This document shows positions 34,716 through 42,738 of a DNA stretch of 64,000 nt, one piece after another. Where the stretch lies: contig NZ_CP178861.1 of the NCBI RefSeq assembly GCF_047344985.1, forward strand, positions 2,356,001 through 2,420,000, written 5' to 3'. The notes beneath the pieces were generated by a model that saw only the letters and a list, made by a program, of their open reading frames with translations, was not told the origin of the DNA and did no database searches. This stretch comes from Bdellovibrio sp047344985. Lineage in GTDB: Bacteria; Bdellovibrionota; Bdellovibrionia; Bdellovibrionales; Bdellovibrionaceae. The stretch's first letter is position 1; the number at the start of each line of letters is the position of its first letter. The position numbers and the translations under genes were made by a program.

Positions 34716-35754
34716 ACCACAACTCCCGTGCTTTTTTATCAAAGTCTTCTTTTTGCAGTTCGGATAAATTTGCCCACGCTTGCGGTGATGCTACGGCGCG
34801 GATTAAAAATTCCATCAGTGTATTATGACGACGAAGCGTTCGGCGCTGACGATGACCTTTGATTGGATTAAACGGTCCTTCGGCGCGGAAAATTTGCCAG
34901 GGATTTTTTTTCACCCACAGCCACGAACCCATCTCAAGACACAACGGCAAATATGTTTTTTCGCCACGAGCCTGCAAATGATTGTCATAGAGATAATCCC
35001 ACAGATCTCCGTGAGTCGTATAACTTTGCGCCTGAGGTTCAAAGCGATAAAAGTGATGAGGATACGTGCGATCTAACAAATCTTTTAACGAGTATGCGAG
35101 TGGAAGATCCGGAAATGGTTTGACCGTTTTTGCATAAGGAAACCAAATGCGATCCTGAAAACCAAAACCCGAGTGTACATCAATCGTGACTGCCAACGAA
35201 CTTTGCGCAATTTCTTTTTCAACAGCCGCAATCAAAGCTTGTGCTTCGACTTCCATCGGAGCGCCCACTTCACCACGATACCACGGCAGACGATTGCTAA
35301 AACGCTGACCACCCACCCAACGTGCGGGAGCTTCTCCTTCGACAGGGGCATTACGCATGAGATCCACCCCACGCGGATTGCTGCGTGTTTTTTTGTAAAT
35401 GCCGATAGGATTCACAGTAGGAATAAAGAAAACGCGAATGTCCTGCAAAGTTCTTTTGATCGTCTCATCCCACAGAGCCAACTCTGCCAGTGAGTTCATC
35501 AAAGCCACGCACACCTGCGCGCCGATGCGTTCAAGACCGTGCACGCCACCTGTGAAACCCAAGACTGGTGCTTTGGGGTCTTCACTTCCGAAAGTCACTT
35601 TGTAGATGGGAAAACGCAAAGAATCCAGCTCACTGTACGCAAGGACTTCAGAGCGTACGGAACTTCCCAGGCCCTGAATTCTTTTTTCAATTTGTTGGAT
35701 CTCAGGCAATGACGTCATAGCGCTTATTGTTGGCGAAATATCCTCCAGCTCCAA
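34702..35754 (-). CDS. M14-family zinc carboxypeptidase-like protein
   Basis: 350 residues from a TTG at 35754, with an ATG alternative at 35718 (codon 13). Zinc and catalytic signs are GGVHGLERIG (HxxE), NPRGVDLMRNAP (substrate Arg and Asn), VTIDVHSGFGF (third ligand His) and LPLCLEMGSW (catalytic Glu). No signal peptide is visible, so it is probably cytoplasmic, like the murein-peptide amidase MpaA. A role in recycling peptides, or in trimming prey-derived peptides, is inferred from the family only. It overlaps the hydrolase gene downstream. Confidence 0.75.
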   Translation of the reverse strand: MELEDISPTISAMTSLPEIQQIEKRIQGLGSSVRSEVLAYSELDSLRFPIYKVTFGSEDPKAPVLGFTGGVHGLERIGAQVCVALMNSLAELALWDETIKRTLQDIRVFFIPTVNPIGIYKKTRSNPRGVDLMRNAPVEGEAPARWVGGQRFSNRLPWYRGEVGAPMEVEAQALIAAVEKEIAQSSLAVTIDVHSGFGFQDRIWFPYAKTVKPFPDLPLAYSLKDLLDRTYPHHFYRFEPQAQSYTTHGDLWDYLYDNHLQARGEKTYLPLCLEMGSWLWVKKNPWQIFRAEGPFNPIKGHRQRRTLRRHNTLMEFLIRAVASPQAWANLSELQKEDFDKKARELWYATN

Positions 35755-35841
35755 TGAATAACGCTCAAAGTTATGCGCCGGACCCGTTGCGCCCTCGATT
35801 TAAGAGCGGTAACCTTCGGTCATTCATTAGGAGAACTGTTT

Positions 35842-36642
35842 ATGATGAGCCTAGAGACACTTTTGGAAAAAATGTGGGTCGACTACTGTCAGATTAATCC
35901 TGCTGCTAAACGCATTCACGATCTTTTTGTTGCGGAAGGCGAAACAGTGATTAATGACCACATTGCTCTTCGCACGTTCAATCATCCGCGTTTGGGTATT
36001 GAATCTTTGGCAAAACAATTCAAAAAATACGGCTATGTCGAAAAAGGTGATTACACTTTTGTAGAGAAAAAACTCTATGCAAAACACTATGAGCATCCAA
36101 ACGAAGATATGCCGAAGATCTTTATCAGTGAGTTGGAACTTGAAAAGGTGTCACCATTCATTCGCGAAACTGTGAACAAACTTGTCGACCAACTACCTGA
36201 TTCTGAAATTCAACGTGAAGACTTTGCGATGGCGGGACGCCCTTGGAAAATGACTTACGCTTTGTACTCTGAGTTGGCGAAAGAAAGTGAATACGCTTCT
36301 TGGGTGGCAGCTTATGGTTTCCGTCCGAACCACTTCACTATTAACATCAACAAATTGAAGAAGTTTAACGACATCCGCGTTTTAAATGAGTTTGTAAAAA
36401 GCAAAGGCTTTGTCTTGAACACTTCAGGTGGCGAGATCAAAGGAACGACAGCGGATTATCTAGAGCAAAGCTCGACAATGGCGTCTGAAATTCCTGTGAA
36501 GTTTGATGACGGCACTTTCAATATTCCAGGTTGCTACTATGAATTTGCGAAGCGCTACCCGCTTGAAAACGGCAAACTTTATCAGGGATTCGTTGCCAAA
36601 TCCGCTGATAAAATCTTCGAAAGTACAAATAAGATGAAATAG
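35842..36642 (+). CDS. DUF1338 protein, HglS/YdcJ-like 2-oxoadipate dioxygenase family
   Basis: 266 residues from the ATG at 35842 (AGGAGAAC upstream); the ATG at 35773 has no such site. The DUF1338 family includes HglS, which turns 2-oxoadipate into 2-hydroxyglutarate in lysine breakdown using one iron. Probable metal ligands are in NDHIALRTFNHP, GFRPNHFTIN and IPGCYYEFAKRYP, in the right order. It is shorter than HglS, as many short DUF1338 members are. The cofactor and substrate are not proven. A palindromic repeat element follows its stop. Confidence 0.75.
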   Translation: MMSLETLLEKMWVDYCQINPAAKRIHDLFVAEGETVINDHIALRTFNHPRLGIESLAKQFKKYGYVEKGDYTFVEKKLYAKHYEHPNEDMPKIFISELELEKVSPFIRETVNKLVDQLPDSEIQREDFAMAGRPWKMTYALYSELAKESEYASWVAAYGFRPNHFTININKLKKFNDIRVLNEFVKSKGFVLNTSGGEIKGTTADYLEQSSTMASEIPVKFDDGTFNIPGCYYEFAKRYPLENGKLYQGFVAKSADKIFESTNKMK

Positions 36643-36744
36643 GAAACGGAAATATAAGCAGCAAATGCAAGGCGCGAGGAGAAAGCCGTACTAGAAGTAC
36701 GGCGCCGACGAGTAACGCAGCAGTTGCTGTTTATAGTTCCGTTT
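36643..36744. repeat. Large nested palindromic repeat element
   Basis: The whole intergenic space is an imperfect inverted repeat. Outer arms are AAACGGAAATATAAGCAGCAA (36644-36664) and TTGCTGTTTATAGTTCCGTTT (36724-36744), with 2-3 mismatches in 21. The centre is a perfect stem, GCCGTACT/AGTACGGC (36685-36703, loop AGA). The middle text, GCAAGGCGCGAGG then a GTACT centre, resembles the palindromic repeats scattered through many bacterial genomes. It lies between two convergent genes and may also act as a terminator. Confidence 0.7.
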
Positions 36745-37391
36745 TACGCGATTTTCTTGATAAGGTGGTTCAAGGTATCTTGATCCGCCTCTTGCGTTTC
36801 CCATGTCTTGTGCGCTTGCAAGAACGTCTTCACAAGCTGGGAATCGAACTGAGTGCCAGAACATCTTTGCAGTTCTGCGTAAACTACTTCCACCGGAAGG
36901 CCTTTGCGATAAGCACGTGTTTGCGACATCGCATCGTACGTATCAACAACTAAAATAATACGCGCCAACAGAGGAACTTCATCCCCACGTTTTTTATCGG
37001 GATAACCTGTTCCATCAACACGCTCATGATGACCGCGAATGGCTGGCAAGATTGAAGCAAAAAACTTATCGTGACTTAATGGATTGATAATCTGTTCACT
37101 TAAAACCGGATGACTTTGCATGATCAAGTGCTCAGCATCATCTAATTTTCCAGGCTTAGAAATGATCGATTGGGGAACTCCCATCTTACCGATATCGTGA
37201 AAAAGACCTGCGAACTCCGCAAGCTTCTGCTCGTATTCGTTAAGACCAGCATCACGAGATAATTTACGAGACATCTCACCGACTCGGCAGCAATGCGCAT
37301 AAGTCGCCGGATCAACCAGCTTCAACGATTGCATTAATGCCTGCGCAGCCCCATAGGCCCACGCCGGTATGTCTCCCCAGGAAGACGACAT
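36744..37391 (-). CDS. HD-GYP domain protein, likely c-di-GMP phosphodiesterase
   Basis: 215 residues from the ATG at 37391, chosen for GGGAAGGGAG upstream; 37415 is less likely. The HD-GYP signs are present: AGLFHDIGKMG (HD pair), then QSHPVLSEQI, RGHHERVDGTGYPD (the HHExxDGxGYP block), VVDTYDAM and ARIILVVD. Family members cleave c-di-GMP to GMP. It has no sensor or receiver domain, so it is a stand-alone enzyme that may bind a partner. It converges with the DUF1338 gene over the palindromic repeat. Confidence 0.85.
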   Translation of the reverse strand: MSSSWGDIPAWAYGAAQALMQSLKLVDPATYAHCCRVGEMSRKLSRDAGLNEYEQKLAEFAGLFHDIGKMGVPQSIISKPGKLDDAEHLIMQSHPVLSEQIINPLSHDKFFASILPAIRGHHERVDGTGYPDKKRGDEVPLLARIILVVDTYDAMSQTRAYRKGLPVEVVYAELQRCSGTQFDSQLVKTFLQAHKTWETQEADQDTLNHLIKKIA

Positions 37392-37540
37392 TCTGACTCC
37401 CTTCCCCTTATACAAATTTTTCGGTTATAAACACGTAAAACTTAAATTCGAGAAATTTTAACGTCTTGTTGTGATTCACGTTCTCGTTGACAGTCTCTTT
37501 GTGGATTGAAAGACTTTAGTCTTAAGAGGGGTATATCATA

Positions 37541-38203
37541 ATGAAACACTGGCTTCTTGCATTGACAGTTTTGACGTTTTCTTCGGCATCCTTCGCGCAA
37601 AAAATCAAAGTTCGTCGCGTGAAAGGCAACCAAGCCGTTATCGAGTTTTCTGGCGGCAGCCTTCAAAGCGGACAAGTTTATGAACTAGCTCCTGATGAGT
37701 TTGCTGATTCTTCGGTTTCCACAACATCTCGCAAATACGTGATCGCTTTAAGCGCAAGCCTTATGAATACAAAATCGGATGCAGCCGGTGCTCAAAACGA
37801 AACGGATCTGTCTTTAACAGGTAAATTCGGCTGGAACTTTGGAAGCTACGAATTCGGGCCTTTGCTGACTTATGCTTCTGATCAAGTAGGAAGCATTACG
37901 ACTACATCCTATAAAGTGGGTGGCTTTGCTGACTACAATCTGATTTCAAACACACCCGGTGAAGCTTTCCTTTACGGTATTGGCGGCACAGCTTCCATAG
38001 GACAAATTGACGGCGGCTCTGGCAGCAAAAGAGACTTAATGGACTTTTTCGTAGGCCCTTTTGTAAAGTGGTTCCCCACTGGCAGCAACGTCGGCTTCCG
38101 CTTGGATGTCGGCTACATTTATCAAAAACAATCCGGTGGCGTGGGTAGCGAAGCTACGATCTCTGGTCTCGCTTCCGCTGTCGGAATTCTTGCTTACTTC
38201 TAA
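37541..38203 (+). CDS. Small outer-membrane barrel-like protein
   Basis: 220 residues with a signal peptide (MKHWLLALTVLTFSSASFA-Q). The rest alternates polar and hydrophobic residues in strands such as RKYVIALSASLMNTK, FGWNFGSYEFGPLLTY, YKVGGFADYNLI and FRLDVGYIYQKQ. It ends ILAYF, with the terminal Phe typical of barrels. Size suggests an 8-strand barrel of OmpA/OmpX scale. The leader has TTGACA at 37497-37502 but no good -10 at the right distance. Function is unknown. Confidence 0.7.
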   Translation: MKHWLLALTVLTFSSASFAQKIKVRRVKGNQAVIEFSGGSLQSGQVYELAPDEFADSSVSTTSRKYVIALSASLMNTKSDAAGAQNETDLSLTGKFGWNFGSYEFGPLLTYASDQVGSITTTSYKVGGFADYNLISNTPGEAFLYGIGGTASIGQIDGGSGSKRDLMDFFVGPFVKWFPTGSNVGFRLDVGYIYQKQSGGVGSEATISGLASAVGILAYF

Positions 38204-38253
38204 ACACGAATTCAGTAAACTGGGCTCAACCCATCCAAAAAGGAAGTTGAGCC

Positions 38254-38592
38254 ATGTTAAATTGGACAGAATATCTTAGCGAAGTCAAAAGTCGCATCGG
38301 CGCCATCGCAAAAATGAACCCTGATATTGTTAGAGGCTATCGTGCGATCTCAGACGCAAAAACTCCCGATTCAAAATTAGATCCAAAAACAAAAGAACTC
38401 ATCGCACTCGCCGTGGCCGTCACCAATCGCTGTGACGGTTGCATTGTCGTGCACGTGGAAGCCGCGAAAAAACACGGAGCCACTCAAGAAGAAATCATGG
38501 AAGCTTTGGGAGTTGCTGTGGCCGTCAACGCAGGAACAGCGCTGATCTTCTCTGCTCGCACGCTTGATGCTTACGCGAACTTAGGTAAATAA
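38254..38592 (+). CDS. AhpD-like / carboxymuconolactone decarboxylase family protein
   Basis: 112 residues of the CMD fold. It shows the redox-type motif RCDGCIVVHVEAAKKHGAT, that is C-x-x-C plus a His, and the helix block EIMEALGVAVAVNAGTALIFSA. This matches AhpD-like peroxidase or disulfide-handling proteins more than the enzyme of aromatic degradation, since the CxxC pair is present. It has no signal peptide. It follows the barrel gene by 50 bases and is followed by a terminator. Confidence 0.85.
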   Translation: MLNWTEYLSEVKSRIGAIAKMNPDIVRGYRAISDAKTPDSKLDPKTKELIALAVAVTNRCDGCIVVHVEAAKKHGATQEEIMEALGVAVAVNAGTALIFSARTLDAYANLGK

Positions 38593-38600
38593 AAAAACAA

Positions 38601-38635
38601 AACCCACAACAGAGTTAACCGTTGTGGGTTTTTTG
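38601..38635. terminator. Bidirectional intrinsic terminator
   Basis: The stem AACCCACAAC/GTTGTGGGTT (38601-38630) is followed on the plus strand by TTTTTT and preceded by an A tract, which reads as T on the minus strand. It lies between the convergent AhpD-like and Gly-linker lipoprotein genes. Confidence 0.85.
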
Positions 38636-38660
38636 TAGGTCTTAACTAAGAGCCAACTGA

Positions 38661-39575
38661 TTACCAGTTGAAGCTGTTTTCGTCGTAACCCCAGTTAGCA
38701 AGAGCTTTTTTGTACATGCCCTTCATGAATTTTTGAGCTTGGTGAGGCTTTAAACCCAACTCAGATGCAGATCTGTTAGTCAAATCTTGCATAGAAGAGC
38801 TGTCACCCATTGCCAAGTCTTTCGCAGCAGCTAGAGCGTCAGAGAACTGAACACCGAAAACAGCTTTGAAAGTTTTGTCCATGTCTTTTTCAGAAGTAGT
38901 ACCGCGCTCAGCAGCAGCTACTGCCCAAGAGTTCAATGCAGAAGCAACTGCAACCGCTTTGTCTTGTTTGAAGCCGTATTCTTTCATCAACTTCTCAGAA
39001 GCCATTTTAACAAGTTTCTTATTTGTATCAGAGTTCAAAGCAGCGAAGTTTGTATCTGATGCAGAAGAAGCGTTTTTCTCGTTGATCGCTTGACCGTAAT
39101 TAGATTCACCTGTGTTCGCATTGTAAAGAACGCCGTTTTTACCCAACCAATAAGTTCCGTTAGAGATATCTTCCCAATAGAAACCAGTTGTTCCTACGCC
39201 GATAGTTGTACCACCAACGTAACCGGCAAACTCAGAAACGTTTGCGTAGTATTGGAAGCGACCCAAATCGTCGTAAACAGCGGCTTTACCATTAGAATCG
39301 AATTTAACATACCAAAGGTCGTCAGAACCGTGACCGTAGTCATTGTAGTGAGGATCTTCAGTGACTGTGATTCTCTTTCCGTTAGAAGCGAAGAACGTGC
39401 AACCTGGAGTTGCTTCTTGAGTTTTACAAGCATCACCGTAAACAGTCTCATAAGGATAGTAGAGTGTCGTTCCGCCGCCGCCTGGTGTTCCACCACCGCC
39501 GCCTCCGCCGCCACCGCAGGCTGCGAAGCTAGTTGCTACAACTGCTGCTACCATCGTACGCAATACATTTTTCAT
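38661..39575 (-). CDS. Lipoprotein with poly-Gly linker
   Basis: 304 residues. The leader ends SFAAC (lipobox), and the Cys is followed by nine glycines, then TPGGGGTT, forming an unusually flexible linker. After it comes a region rich in Tyr and Gly (SDDLWYVKFDSNGKAAVYDD, GTYWLGKNGVLYNANTG) and an Ala/Lys-rich helical C-terminal half (KAVAVASALNSWAVAAAER, KFMKGMYKKALANWGYD). No family was recognised. The strong AGGAGG site 9 bases upstream of the ATG suggests high expression. Confidence 0.75.
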   Translation of the reverse strand: MKNVLRTMVAAVVATSFAACGGGGGGGGGTPGGGGTTLYYPYETVYGDACKTQEATPGCTFFASNGKRITVTEDPHYNDYGHGSDDLWYVKFDSNGKAAVYDDLGRFQYYANVSEFAGYVGGTTIGVGTTGFYWEDISNGTYWLGKNGVLYNANTGESNYGQAINEKNASSASDTNFAALNSDTNKKLVKMASEKLMKEYGFKQDKAVAVASALNSWAVAAAERGTTSEKDMDKTFKAVFGVQFSDALAAAKDLAMGDSSSMQDLTNRSASELGLKPHQAQKFMKGMYKKALANWGYDENSFNW

Positions 39576-39636
39576 TCGTGGTTCCTCCTATGGAATCTTT
39601 TTTTAATTTTCAAAACCGCTAAAAACGATTCTTTAT

Positions 39637-42600
39637 TTAGTAAGTCAAGTTAACTCGCAGCAATTTATCGCCGCAGTAGTAGTCAAACGAGTGGGCTCCT
39701 TTGGATCCTTCGAAGACCGCCGTTTCCATTGAACGACAACCTGACGACTTAAATCTCAAACGAGCCGGTGACACCAGTTCGACTGCAGAGCCATCCTTTG
39801 CAAAAATCGGTACCAACATTTTGACACCACGACTGAGCCCCGCTCCTTCGGTTGTAAAGATGGCTGGAAGCTTCGTTGATGCGTCGCGCGCATCGCGGAT
39901 CGTGAGCGGTATATAGAGAGAGACAAAGAGGTTGTCTGGGAAGAACGTGTAACGGTCTAAGCTGCGGCTCCAAACTTGGTTCGTGATGAGGTCATGATAT
40001 TGAATTTCGGAGTTTGTAAGTACAAAGGCCCCCTTACGTTGAAGCCCCGCGAAAACCGCTCTGACACGCAAAGCGGAGTCAAATTGGGACCGCTGAGCTG
40101 CCAACTGACGATCCAAGAGATCCCAGTTTTTATTATCAAACAACGTCAAACGCTGCTGACGACTGAGTCCTTCACCAAACCAGAAGCTGCCAGCGAATTC
40201 GTCTTTGGCATAATCAAGGCTTTGGATTTTATCAACGCGGGTATCTAAAATATTACGGTAGACGTTCGTATCATGGAACAAATCAAGCTCCATGAAGTTT
40301 TCAATCTTTCCGTTAACCACGTCGGCCACCGCGAAGTTGTACAGATAAGACGGCTTCGCTTCAGTGCCTTGGTTTTTCGCAAGCAAGATAGAAACACGGC
40401 CAGCTTCAATCTGATCTTGGCGCGGTTGAATCACATCAACAATTTTATAGTCTTCGTACTCTTCCAGGGCTTTAAGTTCATTCTTGTCATTCAGGAAGTA
40501 GAAACGAAGTTTTTGTTTTTCGATATCGTTTGGATTTTCCCAACGGTCTCTCAAGCTGCGTTTACGGTCCGGATCTTTACCGCCGCCAATCCAGGCTGGG
40601 CGCTTGGTCCCACCGATTTTCTGCCAGTAGATTTGAGAAGCATCCAGCGGCATCGCTGCCATCTCACCATTGTAGCCAAAGCTTTCAATGAGCTTCATCG
40701 ATTTATCAAAAACGAAGAAACTCATTGGCGAACCCTTGGCATTTTCGTCGTCGCTCCTATCTTCAAGCACGCCCAAAACGTATTCGCTTTGGCCGTCGCC
40801 ATTCATATCCATGCGAGCCGTGACTTTATCTAAGAGATTTTCACTGTTGCCTTCGATACGAATTTTTGTGCCACCCACAGCGTTGTAAGAGCCCGTGCCG
40901 GAATCCGCAATCACCCACAACTGCCATTGATTTTTGTTTTCCATCAACGCCAAGTAATCGCGTTGTTCGGGATTTTTATCCAAGTTTTGATCTAGAGGAA
41001 TGAAAGAAACACGTCCCTTTGGCATTCCCACGATTGGATAAGTGCGGATGTCTTTTCCCGCCATGTTTTCGTTTACATCCACCGTGATTTCAGTTTCAAA
41101 AACATAACGGCGCGGCTCTTGGTCCCCGACTTTCACGTCCACTGTTAAATCCAACTCACTTGGAATGCGGGATTGTGAAGGATCGGCATTGTCGACAATC
41201 GACATCGCAACGACATACTTACGGACTTCGCCTGATTTCCATAGTGACGGATACGGCGCTACTTCTTTGACTGACGTAATCCAAGGACGAACCGCCTCTG
41301 GGTGAGGTTTGATGAATTGCGGGTTCATCTTCACTTTGGAAATATCCACGTCAGACCATTTATTTACAAAAGAAATTTCGAAATAAAGATCTTTGCTTTT
41401 ACGATCCCAAGGGATTTCTGTTTTTTCTTTATTCGCGATCGTGATGAAAGGCTGTGGTTGGACTTTCAAAGATCTTTCTAGATCCAAGTTTCCGGCCACA
41501 GAATATTTCTTATAAATTTCCCTTTCTGGGCTGAGAACTTGTCCTTTCTCATGAGAGCCGCCTTCAAGCAAAGAAAGGTTGCTAAGAAGAGGCCTCGCTC
41601 CCAAAACAAGGCGCGGGTAAATTTCGTTGGCTGGAATTCCGCGTGCTAACATTTCTGCGACAGCCGCAGCAACGAAAGGAGACGCTTGCGAAGTCCCCGA
41701 AAGATATTCATAACCCAGTGTTGAACGGAAACGCACAGGACGTTTGCCTTCCGGGAACGTGCTCAGAATATTTAAACCTGGAGCCACGATATCAACGCCA
41801 CTTCCGTAGTTTGAAAAGTGTGTCATCGCTCCATCTGGACCGGAAGCACCAACGCAAATCACGTTGGGATAAGCGCAGGGTCTCAACAAAGCTCTTGTTG
41901 AGTCATTCCCCGCTGCGGCGACGATAATCACGCCACGCGCTTGAGCTTCTTCAATCACTTTTCTCATGAATTCAGAGTCGGAAGTTTGTGGCCAACCCAT
42001 AGAGAAGTTGATCACTTTCGCACCTGAGCGCATCGCATAGATCACACCACGTGCAACGACATCACCAAGACTTCTTTTGATGGATTCTTTACCCGCTTCT
42101 GTGGGGTCATCATAAATAGACAAAGGCTTGATCGGTTCACTTGGTTGAACGCCGATCACTTGCACTGGCAAGATCTCTACGTTCTCACTTAAACCACGTA
42201 CGCCGATATTGTTATCCGCTTCAGCAGCAATAATACCCGCGACGTGTGTCCCGTGACCTTGTTCATCGTCAAAGTCGGGACGGCCCAGGATTCCAGCAGC
42301 ATTTACGCCACCAAGAAGACTCCAGCCTTGGCAATCCAATGGATATCCATTTTTATCTTGATCGACTTCAGGATTTTTTAAATCCATCCATTTGGCTTCG
42401 CAGACCTTACGATCATTTTCTTCCAAGCACGCCTTGAATTTCGCTAAAGCACGGCATTCCGATTCATTTCTATGAATCACCGTTTTTAAATCCGGATGAC
42501 TTTTCTGAATACCAGTATCCAAAACAGCGACAAGAATTTTCTTTTGCGTTTTTTGACGGGCTGGCAAACGTACATCTTGCTGCGCGCGCGCAGGAACTTT

Positions 42601-42738
42601 GTACGTGTGCAAAGGATCAAGATCCACCATTTGCGGCTGACCTTGATTGTTAAGCCCCCACTGATAAGCAGAAAATGGGTCCGCCGCATGAGCGGACACC
42701 GTGGTTAAAATCGAAAGAGCTAAGATTAGGTGTCTCAT
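39637..42738 (-). CDS. Exported S8 subtilisin-like serine peptidase
   Basis: 1033 residues with a signal peptide (MRHLILALSILTTVSAHA-A). The catalytic triad is clear: Asp74 in VAVLDTGIQ, His162 in QGHGTHVAGI and Ser350 in LSGTSQASPF, with the oxyanion Asn278 in AAAGNDS. Residues 1-60 may be a propeptide. After about residue 370 a long strand-rich C-terminal region follows, with one FG-GAP-like Ca-binding stretch (MDMNGDGQSEYVLG). The protein is probably secreted or surface-exposed and may digest proteins outside the cell. Its start overlaps the end of the giant exported-protein gene by 4 bases (ATGA), so the two are translationally coupled. Confidence 0.88.
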   Translation of the reverse strand: MRHLILALSILTTVSAHAADPFSAYQWGLNNQGQPQMVDLDPLHTYKVPARAQQDVRLPARQKTQKKILVAVLDTGIQKSHPDLKTVIHRNESECRALAKFKACLEENDRKVCEAKWMDLKNPEVDQDKNGYPLDCQGWSLLGGVNAAGILGRPDFDDEQGHGTHVAGIIAAEADNNIGVRGLSENVEILPVQVIGVQPSEPIKPLSIYDDPTEAGKESIKRSLGDVVARGVIYAMRSGAKVINFSMGWPQTSDSEFMRKVIEEAQARGVIIVAAAGNDSTRALLRPCAYPNVICVGASGPDGAMTHFSNYGSGVDIVAPGLNILSTFPEGKRPVRFRSTLGYEYLSGTSQASPFVAAAVAEMLARGIPANEIYPRLVLGARPLLSNLSLLEGGSHEKGQVLSPEREIYKKYSVAGNLDLERSLKVQPQPFITIANKEKTEIPWDRKSKDLYFEISFVNKWSDVDISKVKMNPQFIKPHPEAVRPWITSVKEVAPYPSLWKSGEVRKYVVAMSIVDNADPSQSRIPSELDLTVDVKVGDQEPRRYVFETEITVDVNENMAGKDIRTYPIVGMPKGRVSFIPLDQNLDKNPEQRDYLALMENKNQWQLWVIADSGTGSYNAVGGTKIRIEGNSENLLDKVTARMDMNGDGQSEYVLGVLEDRSDDENAKGSPMSFFVFDKSMKLIESFGYNGEMAAMPLDASQIYWQKIGGTKRPAWIGGGKDPDRKRSLRDRWENPNDIEKQKLRFYFLNDKNELKALEEYEDYKIVDVIQPRQDQIEAGRVSILLAKNQGTEAKPSYLYNFAVADVVNGKIENFMELDLFHDTNVYRNILDTRVDKIQSLDYAKDEFAGSFWFGEGLSRQQRLTLFDNKNWDLLDRQLAAQRSQFDSALRVRAVFAGLQRKGAFVLTNSEIQYHDLITNQVWSRSLDRYTFFPDNLFVSLYIPLTIRDARDASTKLPAIFTTEGAGLSRGVKMLVPIFAKDGSAVELVSPARLRFKSSGCRSMETAVFEGSKGAHSFDYYCGDKLLRVNLTY

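Noticed and set aside
37497..37533. TTGACA box before the small barrel gene
   Set aside because: The -35-like box is good, but no -10 is found at the right distance, so I do not list a promoter. A short AAGACT/AGTCTT stem follows.
38601..38635. Repeat unit that might suggest a CRISPR array
   Set aside because: It is a single hairpin with T tails on both sides, as expected for a terminator. There is no series of spaced repeats here or elsewhere in the window.
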